Shown in pieces: positions 33,829-42,666 of a DNA stretch of 64,000 nucleotides (its first letter is position 1; each line of letters opens with the position of its first letter). A program made the position numbers and the translations under genes. Under the pieces are notes generated by a model. That model ran no database searches, was not told where the DNA came from, and saw nothing but the letters and a program-made list of their open reading frames with translations. The stretch is from a virus: IMG/VR virus record IMGVR_UViG_3300032287_003559, positions 62,001-126,000 of that record; one strand, 5' to 3'.

Positions 33829-34764
33829 ATGGAAAAAACTTCTAAAATTTTTGTCGCAGGACATAGAGGACTTGTTGGTTCTGCTATTTTAAGAACTCTC
33901 ATTGAAAGGGGTTATAGTAATATAATAACTGCAACCAGACAAGAAGTTGATTTACTTAATCAATCTCAAGTTGAGAAATTCTTTGAAAGAGAAAGACCAG
34001 AATATGTATTTGATGCAGCTGCCCGTGTCGGTGGTATTCATGCTAACAATCAATATTCTGCAGAATTTGTTTATGAGAATATCCAAATCCAAACCAATCT
34101 AATTCATTATGCTTGGAAATACGGAGTTAAAAAGTTTCTCTTTATTGGATCAGTTTGCATCTATCCTAAGTATGCTGAAGTTCCAGTAAAAGAAGAATCT
34201 CTTATGACTGGTTATCTGGAACCAACAAATGATGCATATGCTGTTGCTAAAATTTCTGGTATCAAAATGCTTCAAGCATACCATAAACAATATGGATTTA
34301 AAAGCGTATCTTTGATGCCTTCTAACATTTATGGTCCTGGTGATAATTTTCATCCAGAAAATGGACATGTTATTCCTTCAATGATTACCAAATTTAACAA
34401 CTCCGATGGAAAGAAAGTTGTTTTTTGGGGAGATGGAACTCCTATGAGAGAATTTCTTTATTCTGATGACCTCGCAGATGCTTGCCTATTCGCGATGGAT
34501 CACTTTGAAAACTCCGAATTGGTGAATGTTGGATCTGGATATAATGTCAGTATTAAAGAACTTGCACAAACAGTTGCTGGAGTTGTTGGATATAATGGAG
34601 AAATTGGTTGGGACACTTCACGTCCAAATGGAACTCCAAATCGTCCATTAGATTATTCTAAGATGACTGAACTTGGTTGGAATCCAAAACATAGTTTGCG
34701 TTCTGGTCTTGTAAAAACTTATAAATGGTTTAGTGAAGTAACCAATTATGATTCTTGCAAATAA
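33829..34764 (+). CDS. fcl: GDP-L-fucose synthase
   Basis: 311 residues. Epimerises and reduces the Gmd product to GDP-L-fucose with NADPH. AGHRGLVGSAILR near residue 11, the SVCIYPKYAEVPVKEESL segment near 107, catalytic AYAVAKISG (Tyr-x-x-x-Lys) near 136, and LMPSNIYGPGDNFHPENGHV near 163 are all as expected. With gmd this completes GDP-fucose synthesis inside the phage. Confidence 0.96.
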   Translation: MEKTSKIFVAGHRGLVGSAILRTLIERGYSNIITATRQEVDLLNQSQVEKFFERERPEYVFDAAARVGGIHANNQYSAEFVYENIQIQTNLIHYAWKYGVKKFLFIGSVCIYPKYAEVPVKEESLMTGYLEPTNDAYAVAKISGIKMLQAYHKQYGFKSVSLMPSNIYGPGDNFHPENGHVIPSMITKFNNSDGKKVVFWGDGTPMREFLYSDDLADACLFAMDHFENSELVNVGSGYNVSIKELAQTVAGVVGYNGEIGWDTSRPNGTPNRPLDYSKMTELGWNPKHSLRSGLVKTYKWFSEVTNYDSCK

Positions 34765-34787
34765 ATAACCCAAATAATTTTCATAAC

Positions 34788-35468
34788 ATGTATAATAGAC
34801 TTTTAACCGAAGATGATGTTTCGGAATTTTTTGAAATAATAAAGAAGGAAAAGTATCCAGAAAAAGGATTTCAACATAAAGATTTGTGGAACATTCCTGG
34901 TGGATTTGTTAAATGGATTTCAGTTTTAGAAGAGTTTAAGACTATTGGTAAAAATAATTTAAAAGTTATCGACCTAGGATCTTCTACAGGAGTTGTACCT
35001 CATATCATTGCAAGCTGGGGAAATGATGTAACTGGAATTGATATTGAATTGTCCGATCATTGGTGCCCTAAAAATTTAATTAGAATGGTTATCGGGGATG
35101 CTTTACTTGAAATGAAAGAAATTGAAGATGAAAGCATTGATGTGGTTACTGATCTATGTGCAGTTCATGAGTTTAATACAAGTGATAATGGTAAAGTTAA
35201 GAATGTTGGACTAAAAGAAGTCTCAGAACAAATTTACCGAATATTAAAACCAGGTGGAAAATTTCTTAGTTCAACTGATGTTTCTCTTGTTTATCCTGCA
35301 GCACAGCCTGGGGGATTTATTCCTCCAGAAGATATAATTAAAATCGTAGAATCTTCTGGGTTAAAACTAACTAGTCCATACAAAAAAGAATACGAGCAAT
35401 CTGAATATAATCCAATCTATCAACCCGCAGTTGGATTGCATATTGCTACTTTTTCTTTTGAAAAATAA
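34788..35468 (+). CDS. SAM-dependent methyltransferase
   Basis: 226 residues from ATG 34788; a TTG at 34755 in the same frame overlaps fcl and lacks support. Motif I is KVIDLGSSTGVVPHI near residue 63 with acidic motif II VTGIDIELSD, and a late IYRILKPGGKFLSS strand. A class I methyltransferase in the glycan operon; substrate could be a sugar hydroxyl or amine. An AAATAAATA late-promoter-like element lies in the short gap before it. Confidence 0.85.
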   Translation: MYNRLLTEDDVSEFFEIIKKEKYPEKGFQHKDLWNIPGGFVKWISVLEEFKTIGKNNLKVIDLGSSTGVVPHIIASWGNDVTGIDIELSDHWCPKNLIRMVIGDALLEMKEIEDESIDVVTDLCAVHEFNTSDNGKVKNVGLKEVSEQIYRILKPGGKFLSSTDVSLVYPAAQPGGFIPPEDIIKIVESSGLKLTSPYKKEYEQSEYNPIYQPAVGLHIATFSFEK

Positions 35469-35492
35469 GTTAAATTTAAAAATTATTAAAAC

Positions 35493-36428
35493 ATGTACAA
35501 AGGAAAAAAACTAATTGCTTGCTCTCCTGTAGGAAGAAAATCTTCCATGAAGTGCCTATTCAAGCATATTTTGAATAATCGACATATTCTAGATGAATTT
35601 CATTTATGGGTTAACACTGTAAATGAAGAAGATTTGGAATATATTAATAATTTTTCAAAACAATATCCAGACTTTGTTCATTTGAAATATGGATGTGATG
35701 AATTGGACCCAGAACAAATGGGCAAATCTCATAATGTAAAAAGATTTTATAATTACTGCGTAGAACCAGATACGTTTTATTTTAAAATAGATGACGATGT
35801 TATTTTTATTGAGGATGGAACTTTTGAAAAACTATCTCAATATAAATTAGATAATCCAAGCACTTTCCTTACATTTCCTACCATAATCAATAATCCATGG
35901 TGTACTCATTTTCTTAGAGTATCTGGAATCATTGATATTCAAGAATGTCCAGTATGCACTTATACATGGAACTCTGATTTTGAAAAATGCAAAGAATTGA
36001 TTAAATCATCTCCATCTGTAATGAGTGATAATCTATATGAACCTAAACTAGAAGATTTTATTCCTGAAGATAGAGTTATAAGTAGGTTATATTGTTTTGA
36101 TCCGCATATTGCATACAATCTTCTAAATGAGTTTCACAAAAAAATCGTAGAAAATAATCTGTCTGATTTAGATTTTGAAAATATTGTTTTGGAAAATTAC
36201 GAAACTGTATGCATAAATTTTGTAATGTGGGCTGGAGAAGATTTTGCAAAGTTTGATGGTGATGTTAAATCTGTTGGAGATGAACCTTGGTTAGCAACTT
36301 TCTATCCATGCAAATTTGATTTAAAAAATGCAATAGTTGGAAATACTAGAGTCGCTCACTATGCGTTTTGGCCACAAAGACCTCACTTAAATACTACTGA
36401 TATTTTAGAAAAGTATGAAACATTATGA
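35493..36428 (+). CDS. Putative glycosyltransferase (GT-A type)
   Basis: 311 residues, not matched to a numbered GT family. The opening KLIACSPVGRKSSMK and the metal-binding FKIDDDVIFIEDG near residue 95 (the DxD of GT-A enzymes) are visible. The C-terminal half is aromatic and acidic (VMWAGEDFAKFDGD). It overlaps glf by 14 bases. Donor and acceptor unknown. Confidence 0.72.
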   Translation: MYKGKKLIACSPVGRKSSMKCLFKHILNNRHILDEFHLWVNTVNEEDLEYINNFSKQYPDFVHLKYGCDELDPEQMGKSHNVKRFYNYCVEPDTFYFKIDDDVIFIEDGTFEKLSQYKLDNPSTFLTFPTIINNPWCTHFLRVSGIIDIQECPVCTYTWNSDFEKCKELIKSSPSVMSDNLYEPKLEDFIPEDRVISRLYCFDPHIAYNLLNEFHKKIVENNLSDLDFENIVLENYETVCINFVMWAGEDFAKFDGDVKSVGDEPWLATFYPCKFDLKNAIVGNTRVAHYAFWPQRPHLNTTDILEKYETL

Positions 36429-37518
36429 TTATCTAATCATTGGATGTGGATTATTTGGAGCAACATTTGCAAGACTTGCTACTGATAATGGTAAGTCTTG
36501 CTTAATAATTGATAAAAGAAAACATATTGGTGGAAATTGTTATACTGAAAATGTAGAAGGTATTAATGTTCATACGTATGGAGCGCATATTTTTCATACA
36601 AGTAATAAAACTGTTTGGCAATTTGTGAATAGATTTTCTGAATTTAATAATTATATCAATTCACCAAAAGCTGTATCTAATAATGGGAAGTTATATTCTC
36701 TTCCCTTTAATATGAATACTTTTTATGAATTATGGGGAACTAGATCGCCTGATCATGCTAAATCGATTATCGAAAGTCAAAAATTTAAAGGTACTCCAAC
36801 TAATCTGGAAGAGCAGGCATTATCTTTAGTTGGAAAGGATGTTTATGAAACTTTAATTAAAGACTACACTGAGAAGCAATGGGGAAGACCTGCTAAGGAA
36901 CTTCCCACCTTTATTATTAAAAGACTTCCATTAAGATTTACTTTCGATAATAATTATTTCAATGATAAGTATCAAGGTATACCGATTGGCGGTTATACTA
37001 AGATGTTTGAAAAAATGATTGATGGTATTGAAGTTAAGTTGGAATCTGATTATTTTTCTGATAAAGATTATTTTGATTCATTAGCAAGCACTGTAGTTTA
37101 TACTGGTTGTATTGATGAATTCTTTGATTATGAGTATGGAGAACTTGAATATAGATCTTTAAAATTCGTTCAGGAAATCATGGATACTGACAATTATCAG
37201 GGAAATGCAGTTATTAATTACTGTGAAAAATATCCTAAACAAACTAGAACAATAGAACATAAACATTTTGAAAGATCTAACACCAATAAGACAGTAGTTA
37301 CCTTTGAGTATCCTGAAACATATTCAAAAGAAATGATTCCATATTATCCAGTCAACGATGAAACAAATCAAAAAGTTTACAAAAAATATCAAGAAAAATC
37401 AAAAATGTTGACTAATGTTATATTTGGCGGTAGACTAACCGAATATAAGTACATGGATATGCATGTTGTAATTGAATCTGCAATGAACAAATTTAAAACA
37501 CATAACGGAGTAGTATGA
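36415..37518 (+). CDS. glf: UDP-galactopyranose mutase
   Basis: 367 residues, full length. A flavoenzyme that converts UDP-galactopyranose to UDP-galactofuranose. The FAD-binding DYLIIGCGLFGATFAR near residue 4, DKRKHIGGN near 38, and the conserved active-site region around RLPLRFTFDNNYFNDKYQGIPIGGYTKMFEKM (residues about 170-200, outlined) with the Arg/Tyr substrate contacts are present. Galactofuranose is common in bacterial surface glycans. Confidence 0.95.
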   Translation: MKHYDYLIIGCGLFGATFARLATDNGKSCLIIDKRKHIGGNCYTENVEGINVHTYGAHIFHTSNKTVWQFVNRFSEFNNYINSPKAVSNNGKLYSLPFNMNTFYELWGTRSPDHAKSIIESQKFKGTPTNLEEQALSLVGKDVYETLIKDYTEKQWGRPAKELPTFIIKRLPLRFTFDNNYFNDKYQGIPIGGYTKMFEKMIDGIEVKLESDYFSDKDYFDSLASTVVYTGCIDEFFDYEYGELEYRSLKFVQEIMDTDNYQGNAVINYCEKYPKQTRTIEHKHFERSNTNKTVVTFEYPETYSKEMIPYYPVNDETNQKVYKKYQEKSKMLTNVIFGGRLTEYKYMDMHVVIESAMNKFKTHNGVV

Positions 37519-38255
37519 GAATAGCTTTATGTTTATCTGGGCAACCAAGATTTGTCACTGAGTGTGCCCCATACATTTTACAAAATGTTTGTGATGGATA
37601 TGATGTTGATGTTTTTGCACATACTTGGTTTGATGAAGATCTTTTGAATAGACCATATAAAGTTGAAAATAATTGGCCATCGCAAAGAATATCTCCGGAC
37701 GCAGTTAAACAGATAGAGGAGATATATAAACCGATTTCACATAAAGTGGAATCTAGTATGAACTTTAAAGATCCAAATATTGATTATTCTATCTCTTGGC
37801 CAAGATATTGTGGATGGGGAGAACAAACTGAAGAATTTTATAGATTTGTGATTAGTAATCAAATTTCATATTTTTACAGTTTGAATCAGGTTAATATGCT
37901 AAAAAAACACTATGAGTATAAAAATGGATTTAAATATGATTGGGTAGTTAAGTGTAGAACGGATTCTATTGTACAAACCAAAATCGAATTTGAAAAATAT
38001 GATCCAAATGTAATTAACTATACTGGAATTAATAATCAACCAGATGGAATGATTTGTGATTGGTTTGATTTTGGTGGATCAAAAGTTATGGATGTATTCA
38101 TGAGTGCTTTTTCTGTATATGATTTTCCACTCAAAAAATGTATTGATGAGAACAATGGTGCATTTTGTCCAGAATTAATTCATCGAAAAATGATTGATTT
38201 TTTTGGTATAGATAAACAGGCACATCCAATCTACATTTCTTTACCTAGATTCTAA
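37515..38255 (+). CDS. Putative glycosyltransferase-like protein (LCLSGQPR family)
   Basis: 246 residues. Starts RIALCLSGQPR and later has FKYDWVVKCRTDSIVQTKIEFEKYD (outlined), an Arg-Thr-Asp acidic motif in place of a DxD. A paralogue at 43385 shares the opening (FCFAGQPR) and the KYDCVIRCRFDYL block. Both probably act in glycan assembly. Exact activity is not known to me. Confidence 0.7.
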   Translation: MRIALCLSGQPRFVTECAPYILQNVCDGYDVDVFAHTWFDEDLLNRPYKVENNWPSQRISPDAVKQIEEIYKPISHKVESSMNFKDPNIDYSISWPRYCGWGEQTEEFYRFVISNQISYFYSLNQVNMLKKHYEYKNGFKYDWVVKCRTDSIVQTKIEFEKYDPNVINYTGINNQPDGMICDWFDFGGSKVMDVFMSAFSVYDFPLKKCIDENNGAFCPELIHRKMIDFFGIDKQAHPIYISLPRF

Positions 38256-38263
38256 TATTAAAT

Positions 38264-38977
38264 ATGAATATTCTTATACCAATGGCTGGTGAGGGAACAA
38301 GATTTCCTAGAGACACCTATAAAATCCCAAAGCCATTAATTGAAATAAATGGAGTTCCAATGATTCAAAGAGCAATAGAATCTTTGGGATTAACTGGAAC
38401 ATACCATTTTGTGATTAGAAAGGATAGTTATTATGATCAGGTATGTACGCTTTTACATTCAATCTTTCCGAATGTAAAAATTATCAGCGTAGAACAAACA
38501 ACAGAAGGTCCAGCATCAAGTTGTCTTTTGTTTAAAGATTTTATCAATAATGAAGAAGAGTTGGTCATTGCTAACTGTGATCAGATTATGTGGTGGGATG
38601 CAGATTTATTTCTTACCACTGCTAGGTATTATAAGTATGATGGTTTAGTAGTAACCTATAGTACAAATACCACAAAAAACAGTTACGCAAGAATTGATAA
38701 AAGTGGATTTGTGCAAGAAATTAAAGAAAAAGAAGTTATAAGTGATATTTCACTGAATGGAATTCATTATTGGAGAAAGGGTAAATACTTTGTGCAAAGC
38801 ACCGAAGATATGATACAATTTAATGATAGAGCACCTAATGGCGAATTTTATGTTGGACCTTCATATAATCATATGATTAAAAGAGGATTAAAAGTTGGAA
38901 TTCATCATATTCCTAACTGGCAGCATAATCCAGTAGGAGTTCCTGAAGATTTGGATTCATTTATGAAAAAACTATGA
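38264..38977 (+). CDS. Sugar-phosphate nucleotidyltransferase
   Basis: 237 residues. Begins with the classic NTP-transferase motif ILIPMAGEGTRFP near residue 3, followed by KIPKPLIEINGVPMIQR near 19-35; VIANCDQIM near 105 carries the metal-binding Asp. It activates a sugar-phosphate with NTP. First of a run of four genes (to 41016) that overlap or sit within 2 bases of each other. Confidence 0.9.
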   Translation: MNILIPMAGEGTRFPRDTYKIPKPLIEINGVPMIQRAIESLGLTGTYHFVIRKDSYYDQVCTLLHSIFPNVKIISVEQTTEGPASSCLLFKDFINNEEELVIANCDQIMWWDADLFLTTARYYKYDGLVVTYSTNTTKNSYARIDKSGFVQEIKEKEVISDISLNGIHYWRKGKYFVQSTEDMIQFNDRAPNGEFYVGPSYNHMIKRGLKVGIHHIPNWQHNPVGVPEDLDSFMKKL

Positions 38978-39300
38978 ATATAACTAAAATTACAGATTAT
39001 GTGCGTGGATGGTTCATTGGTAACTTTGAACCATCAGTATTGAAAACTCCAGACTTTGAAGTGGGAGTATTGACTCACAAAAAAGATGAGTATTGGGCAC
39101 CCCATTATCATAAAGAAAGTGTAGAATATAATGTTCTTATTTCTGGAAAAATGATAGTTCAGGGAAAGGAGTTAAATAGTGGAGATGTATTTGTATTTGA
39201 GAAAGGGGAAATTGCTGACCCAGTTTTCCTTGAAGATTGTACATTAGTTGTAGTTAAATCCCCATCAATTCCTTCTGATAAATTTGAGGTTGAAAAATGA
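38974..39300 (+). CDS. Cupin-fold protein
   Basis: 108 residues of double-stranded beta-helix type. The metal-binding signature WAPHYHKESVEYNVLISGKM (near residue 42) shows two His, a Glu and spacing typical of a cupin; the partner strand is LNSGDVFVFEKGEIADPVF. It overlaps both neighbours by 4 bases. Cupins next to nucleotidyltransferases are often sugar epimerases or isomerases, but no function is proven here. Confidence 0.83.
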   Translation: MNITKITDYVRGWFIGNFEPSVLKTPDFEVGVLTHKKDEYWAPHYHKESVEYNVLISGKMIVQGKELNSGDVFVFEKGEIADPVFLEDCTLVVVKSPSIPSDKFEVEK

Positions 39301-40535
39301 AATTTTTTAGAGAACTAACTGAATACGAAAAGGATCGTTGTGTTGTTGCAACGTATTACATTGAAACATATGAGGATCTTGGAACCCTAAGAGATGCTGC
39401 CTGGAACCTTGCAATCGGGCAGAGTGTGGGTAATCCAAAGGTTCGTAATCGCTGGGAAAGCGATGAGTTGTTTGAACTTGCATCTTGCGTCATTTATGCC
39501 GATGAAGACGAACTCTCCAAAGTTAATTCTGGAGTCGTTAAAATCGGTTTCCCTAAGGTCAATACTGATTGGGAAGGTGATGGTATCTCCCATCTTCTCT
39601 GCCAACTTATGGGTGGACAATTAGATATTGATGTCTTCAAAGTCTGCCGTCTTCAGAAACTGGAGTTTCCTGCCGATGTGGAAGCACAGTTCCTTGGACC
39701 CAAGAATGGTATTGACGGTATTCGTAAGTTTGTTAATCGTTACGACAAACCACTCTCTGGTGCTATTGTGAAGCCCAAGACTGGTATTTCACCACAGACT
39801 CTTGCAGAGATGGTGAAAGAACTTCTTGATGGTGGTGTAGATTTTATCAAAGAAGATGAGATTCTTTCTAATCCTTCATTCTGCCGTCTTGAAGATCGTG
39901 TAGAACTGATTTCTAATATCGTTAATAATTGTGGAAGGAATGTAATTTATACCTTCTGCATTAACGGTGATCATCATACCATTCTTGATCGTGCTAAATT
40001 TGTTGCTGATAACGGTGGAAACGGTATTCATATTAATTTTTGGAGTGGTCTTGGCGTCTATAATTCAGTTAGAAAGATGGATCTCCCACTCTTTATTCAT
40101 TACCAGAAGAGTGGTGACAAGATTCTTACGGATAAGAGACACGCATTCGGTATAGATTGGGATGTTCTTTGTGACCTTGCTGGTCTCTGTGGTGTAGATA
40201 CTATTCACGCAGGAATGTGGGGTGGTTATCTCAGCGATGATGAGAATGAACTTCGCAAAACTATGGAGACTCTTCACAAGCGTAATGTTCTCCCAGCATT
40301 AAGCTGTGGAATGCATCCAGGGATCGTTAACACCACTGCAGAGAAGTTTGGTACAGATTTCCTTGCTAACTGTGGCGGCGCCATTCACGGGCATCCTGGG
40401 GGCACTCTAGCGGGTGCTCTGGCGATGCGTCAGGCAATTGATAAGAATCCTGGTGCAGAGTTCCGTGCCGCAATTGATAAGTGGGGTTATGAAACTGGTG
40501 GCGGTTCTTTACCTGAGTGGGTATTAGATTTTTGA
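39297..40535 (+). CDS. RuBisCO-like protein (RLP), large-subunit fold
   Basis: 412 residues spanning the whole large-subunit fold. By my alignment with RuBisCO: Lys159 and Lys161 (VKPKTGIS, equal to K175/K177), the metal set Lys185, Asp187 and Glu188 (DFIKEDEI, equal to K201/D203/E204), His268 (equal to H294), His304 in DTIHAG (H327), Ser336 (S379) and Gly360-Gly361 (phosphate site) are kept. Residues equal to E60, N123 (Gln108), R295 (Tyr269) and K334 (Tyr311) are changed, so carboxylation is not expected. It lies within a sugar-activation run (nucleotidyltransferase, cupin, this gene, GDPD-like). Its codon usage is less AT-rich than its neighbours. Confidence 0.93.
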   Translation: MKFFRELTEYEKDRCVVATYYIETYEDLGTLRDAAWNLAIGQSVGNPKVRNRWESDELFELASCVIYADEDELSKVNSGVVKIGFPKVNTDWEGDGISHLLCQLMGGQLDIDVFKVCRLQKLEFPADVEAQFLGPKNGIDGIRKFVNRYDKPLSGAIVKPKTGISPQTLAEMVKELLDGGVDFIKEDEILSNPSFCRLEDRVELISNIVNNCGRNVIYTFCINGDHHTILDRAKFVADNGGNGIHINFWSGLGVYNSVRKMDLPLFIHYQKSGDKILTDKRHAFGIDWDVLCDLAGLCGVDTIHAGMWGGYLSDDENELRKTMETLHKRNVLPALSCGMHPGIVNTTAEKFGTDFLANCGGAIHGHPGGTLAGALAMRQAIDKNPGAEFRAAIDKWGYETGGGSLPEWVLDF

Positions 40536-40536
40536 T

Positions 40537-41016
40537 ATGAAAATTATATCTCATCGTGGGAACCTAACTGGACCAAATCCCCTTAAAGAAAATAGTCCTG
40601 ATTATATCGAAGAAGCGATTGCCGAAGGTTTTGATGTTGAGGTTGATCTAAGAGTCCAAGATGGTCAATGCTATCTTGGACATGATGATCCTCAATACTT
40701 TGTAACTATGGAATGGTTGAGAAAGTATAAAGATATTCTCTGGATTCATTGTAAAAATCTAGAAGCACTTGAAAAAATATCAAGTTCTGTGGTAGAATTT
40801 AACTACTTTTGGCATGATACAGATAGATATACTTTAACGAGTAAGGGGATTGGGTGGGTATTAGTAGGACAATATCCATATTCAAAATCCGTAGTTGTTC
40901 TGCCAGAAAAGATAGATTTATATACCTTTCCTCACGGGATTGAATATATAAAAAGCAGTTATGGAATCTGTACTGATATTCCATTTAAATATAAACAAAA
41001 AATAACGGAGAATTGA
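40537..41016 (+). CDS. Short glycerophosphodiester phosphodiesterase-like protein
   Basis: 159 residues. The N-terminal signature IISHRGN near residue 3 with ENSPDYIEEAI, VEVDLRVQDG near 38 and LGHDDP near 50 match the catalytic His/Glu/Asp set of GDPD enzymes. The usual domain is about 240 residues, so this one lacks the C-terminal barrel half; it may use a shortened barrel or have a different substrate such as a sugar phosphodiester. Directly follows the RLP. Confidence 0.78.
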   Translation: MKIISHRGNLTGPNPLKENSPDYIEEAIAEGFDVEVDLRVQDGQCYLGHDDPQYFVTMEWLRKYKDILWIHCKNLEALEKISSSVVEFNYFWHDTDRYTLTSKGIGWVLVGQYPYSKSVVVLPEKIDLYTFPHGIEYIKSSYGICTDIPFKYKQKITEN

Positions 41017-41019
41017 CTA

Positions 41020-41661
41020 ATGAAATGGGAAACTGATCTGATTAAAGACATTAGAAGTAATACGCCATATGATGATACTGAGGCTGGTATAAATCATTTT
41101 CTTCATATTTGGCCTGGAATTGAGAATGATCCTGGTGTACTGAATCCATATGATGGAACTGAATGTAGTGAGTGTAATAAAGAAGCACTTCTTCAACAAT
41201 TCCTAAAAGTTCGTGATAACTGTAATGCGATTCTTGAAATTGGAATTGGTAGAAATGGAGAGAACTCCTTTGCTCACGTATTCTTTAAGAATAAAAAAGA
41301 AGAAACCAAATATATTGGTATTGATATAGAAGATCGTAGTTGGTTGGTAGATTATGGTGACAATATCTACACTATCCAAGGAAGTAGTTCCAATTATGAT
41401 GAGAATGTTGAGATTTTCAAAACCATGGGAGTAGAAAAATTTGACTTTATTTTCATTGATGGAGATCATAGCGTAAATCAAGTACTACGTGATTGGGAAT
41501 ACTCACGCCTCTTGAATGATGGTGGTATTGTTGGATTCCACGATACAAGTCATCACACTGGACCATATCTATTTGTAAGAAATCTGAACAGAGATATTTG
41601 GGATGTTATTGATAATTCTTGCCCACAAGATTACGGAATTGGATTTGCTACTAAAAAATAA
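41020..41661 (+). CDS. Class I methyltransferase-like protein
   Basis: 213 residues. ILEIGIGRNGENSFA near residue 69 is motif I, YIGIDIEDRSW near 101 motif II, and FDFIFIDGDHSVNQV near 139 with GGIVGFHDTSHH near 164 match the methyltransferase-24/cephalosporin-hydroxylase-like group. The GDH and HDTS motifs suggest metal-dependent O-methylation. Acceptor is probably a sugar in this cluster. Confidence 0.82.
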   Translation: MKWETDLIKDIRSNTPYDDTEAGINHFLHIWPGIENDPGVLNPYDGTECSECNKEALLQQFLKVRDNCNAILEIGIGRNGENSFAHVFFKNKKEETKYIGIDIEDRSWLVDYGDNIYTIQGSSSNYDENVEIFKTMGVEKFDFIFIDGDHSVNQVLRDWEYSRLLNDGGIVGFHDTSHHTGPYLFVRNLNRDIWDVIDNSCPQDYGIGFATKK

Positions 41662-41664
41662 ATT

Positions 41665-42666
41665 ATGAATGACCTTGAAGCACTAAAATCAAAATATAAG
41701 GTTGTTGTTTGGGGATTCAAACCAGTAAACGGAGTATTTCAAAATACTATCGGTTATGTCTGGAATAGTTTTTATAGAGCTTTTCAGACATTGGGGTTCG
41801 AAACCTACTGGTTCCCTAACCAAAAGGTAGAAGGATTTGACTTCTCTAATTGTATTTTCTTAGCAGAGGGATATGATGATTCAGAAATACCTCTAAACAA
41901 AACTTCAATTTATTATGTGCATTGTGCATACAATCCACAAAAGTATGTTAACAATGTTGGTAAATTTGTTGACTTGAGGTATAACCAACTAAAGATGAAT
42001 CATCCAAATTACATGTTTGAGTTGGATAAAAAAAATACCGAAAAATTGGGGAAAAGTTGTTATTATGAACCATCTACTAATCAAGTAGTTCATTTCAAAA
42101 ATGGTAAAGTAGATTATAATATCGATGATTTTGATAAAGTTTATGTTGCTTGGGCAACTAATTTGATGCCTGATGAAATGGATGAAAATGACATCTATTT
42201 GGAAAGAGAAGATAATGTTTACTTTCTTGGAACAGTTTATTATGATGCTCCATATTCAAACGTAAGTGAAATTAGTGAGTTTGCTCAAGAATGTCAAAAA
42301 AATAACATCGGATTCATTGTGAATGAATTTGAAAGAAATCAACTTTCCGAAGAGGATTATATCCAAATTTCAAAAAAATCTCTTTTTGGATTTGATATTA
42401 GAGGTAAATCTAATGTGGAAACTGGATATCTTCCTTGTCGGGTATTTAAAAATATAAGTTATGGTCTTCTAGGTACAACAAATTCTCCTGAAATTTATAA
42501 TGAGCTTGATGGTCACTGTGTCTATAACAGTTCCCCATCTAAACTTTTTTATAGTGCAATGAAAAGAAAAGACGATATTGAATTTATTAAAGAGTGTTTT
42601 AATTATGTAAAACATAATCACACATATATCAATCGAGTTAAGAGTATTTTAAGTATTTTAAAATGA
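41665..42666 (+). CDS. Glycan-cluster protein, possible GT-B glycosyltransferase
   Basis: 333 residues; no signature I can name. The opening KVVVWGFKPVNGVFQNTIGYVW looks like the start of a GT-B N-domain, and the C-terminal NISYGLLGTTNSPEIYNEL (near residue 264) is like a nucleotide-sugar contact loop. Overlaps its right neighbour by 4 bases and lies 3 bases after the left one. Function unknown. Confidence 0.65.
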   Translation: MNDLEALKSKYKVVVWGFKPVNGVFQNTIGYVWNSFYRAFQTLGFETYWFPNQKVEGFDFSNCIFLAEGYDDSEIPLNKTSIYYVHCAYNPQKYVNNVGKFVDLRYNQLKMNHPNYMFELDKKNTEKLGKSCYYEPSTNQVVHFKNGKVDYNIDDFDKVYVAWATNLMPDEMDENDIYLEREDNVYFLGTVYYDAPYSNVSEISEFAQECQKNNIGFIVNEFERNQLSEEDYIQISKKSLFGFDIRGKSNVETGYLPCRVFKNISYGLLGTTNSPEIYNELDGHCVYNSSPSKLFYSAMKRKDDIEFIKECFNYVKHNHTYINRVKSILSILK

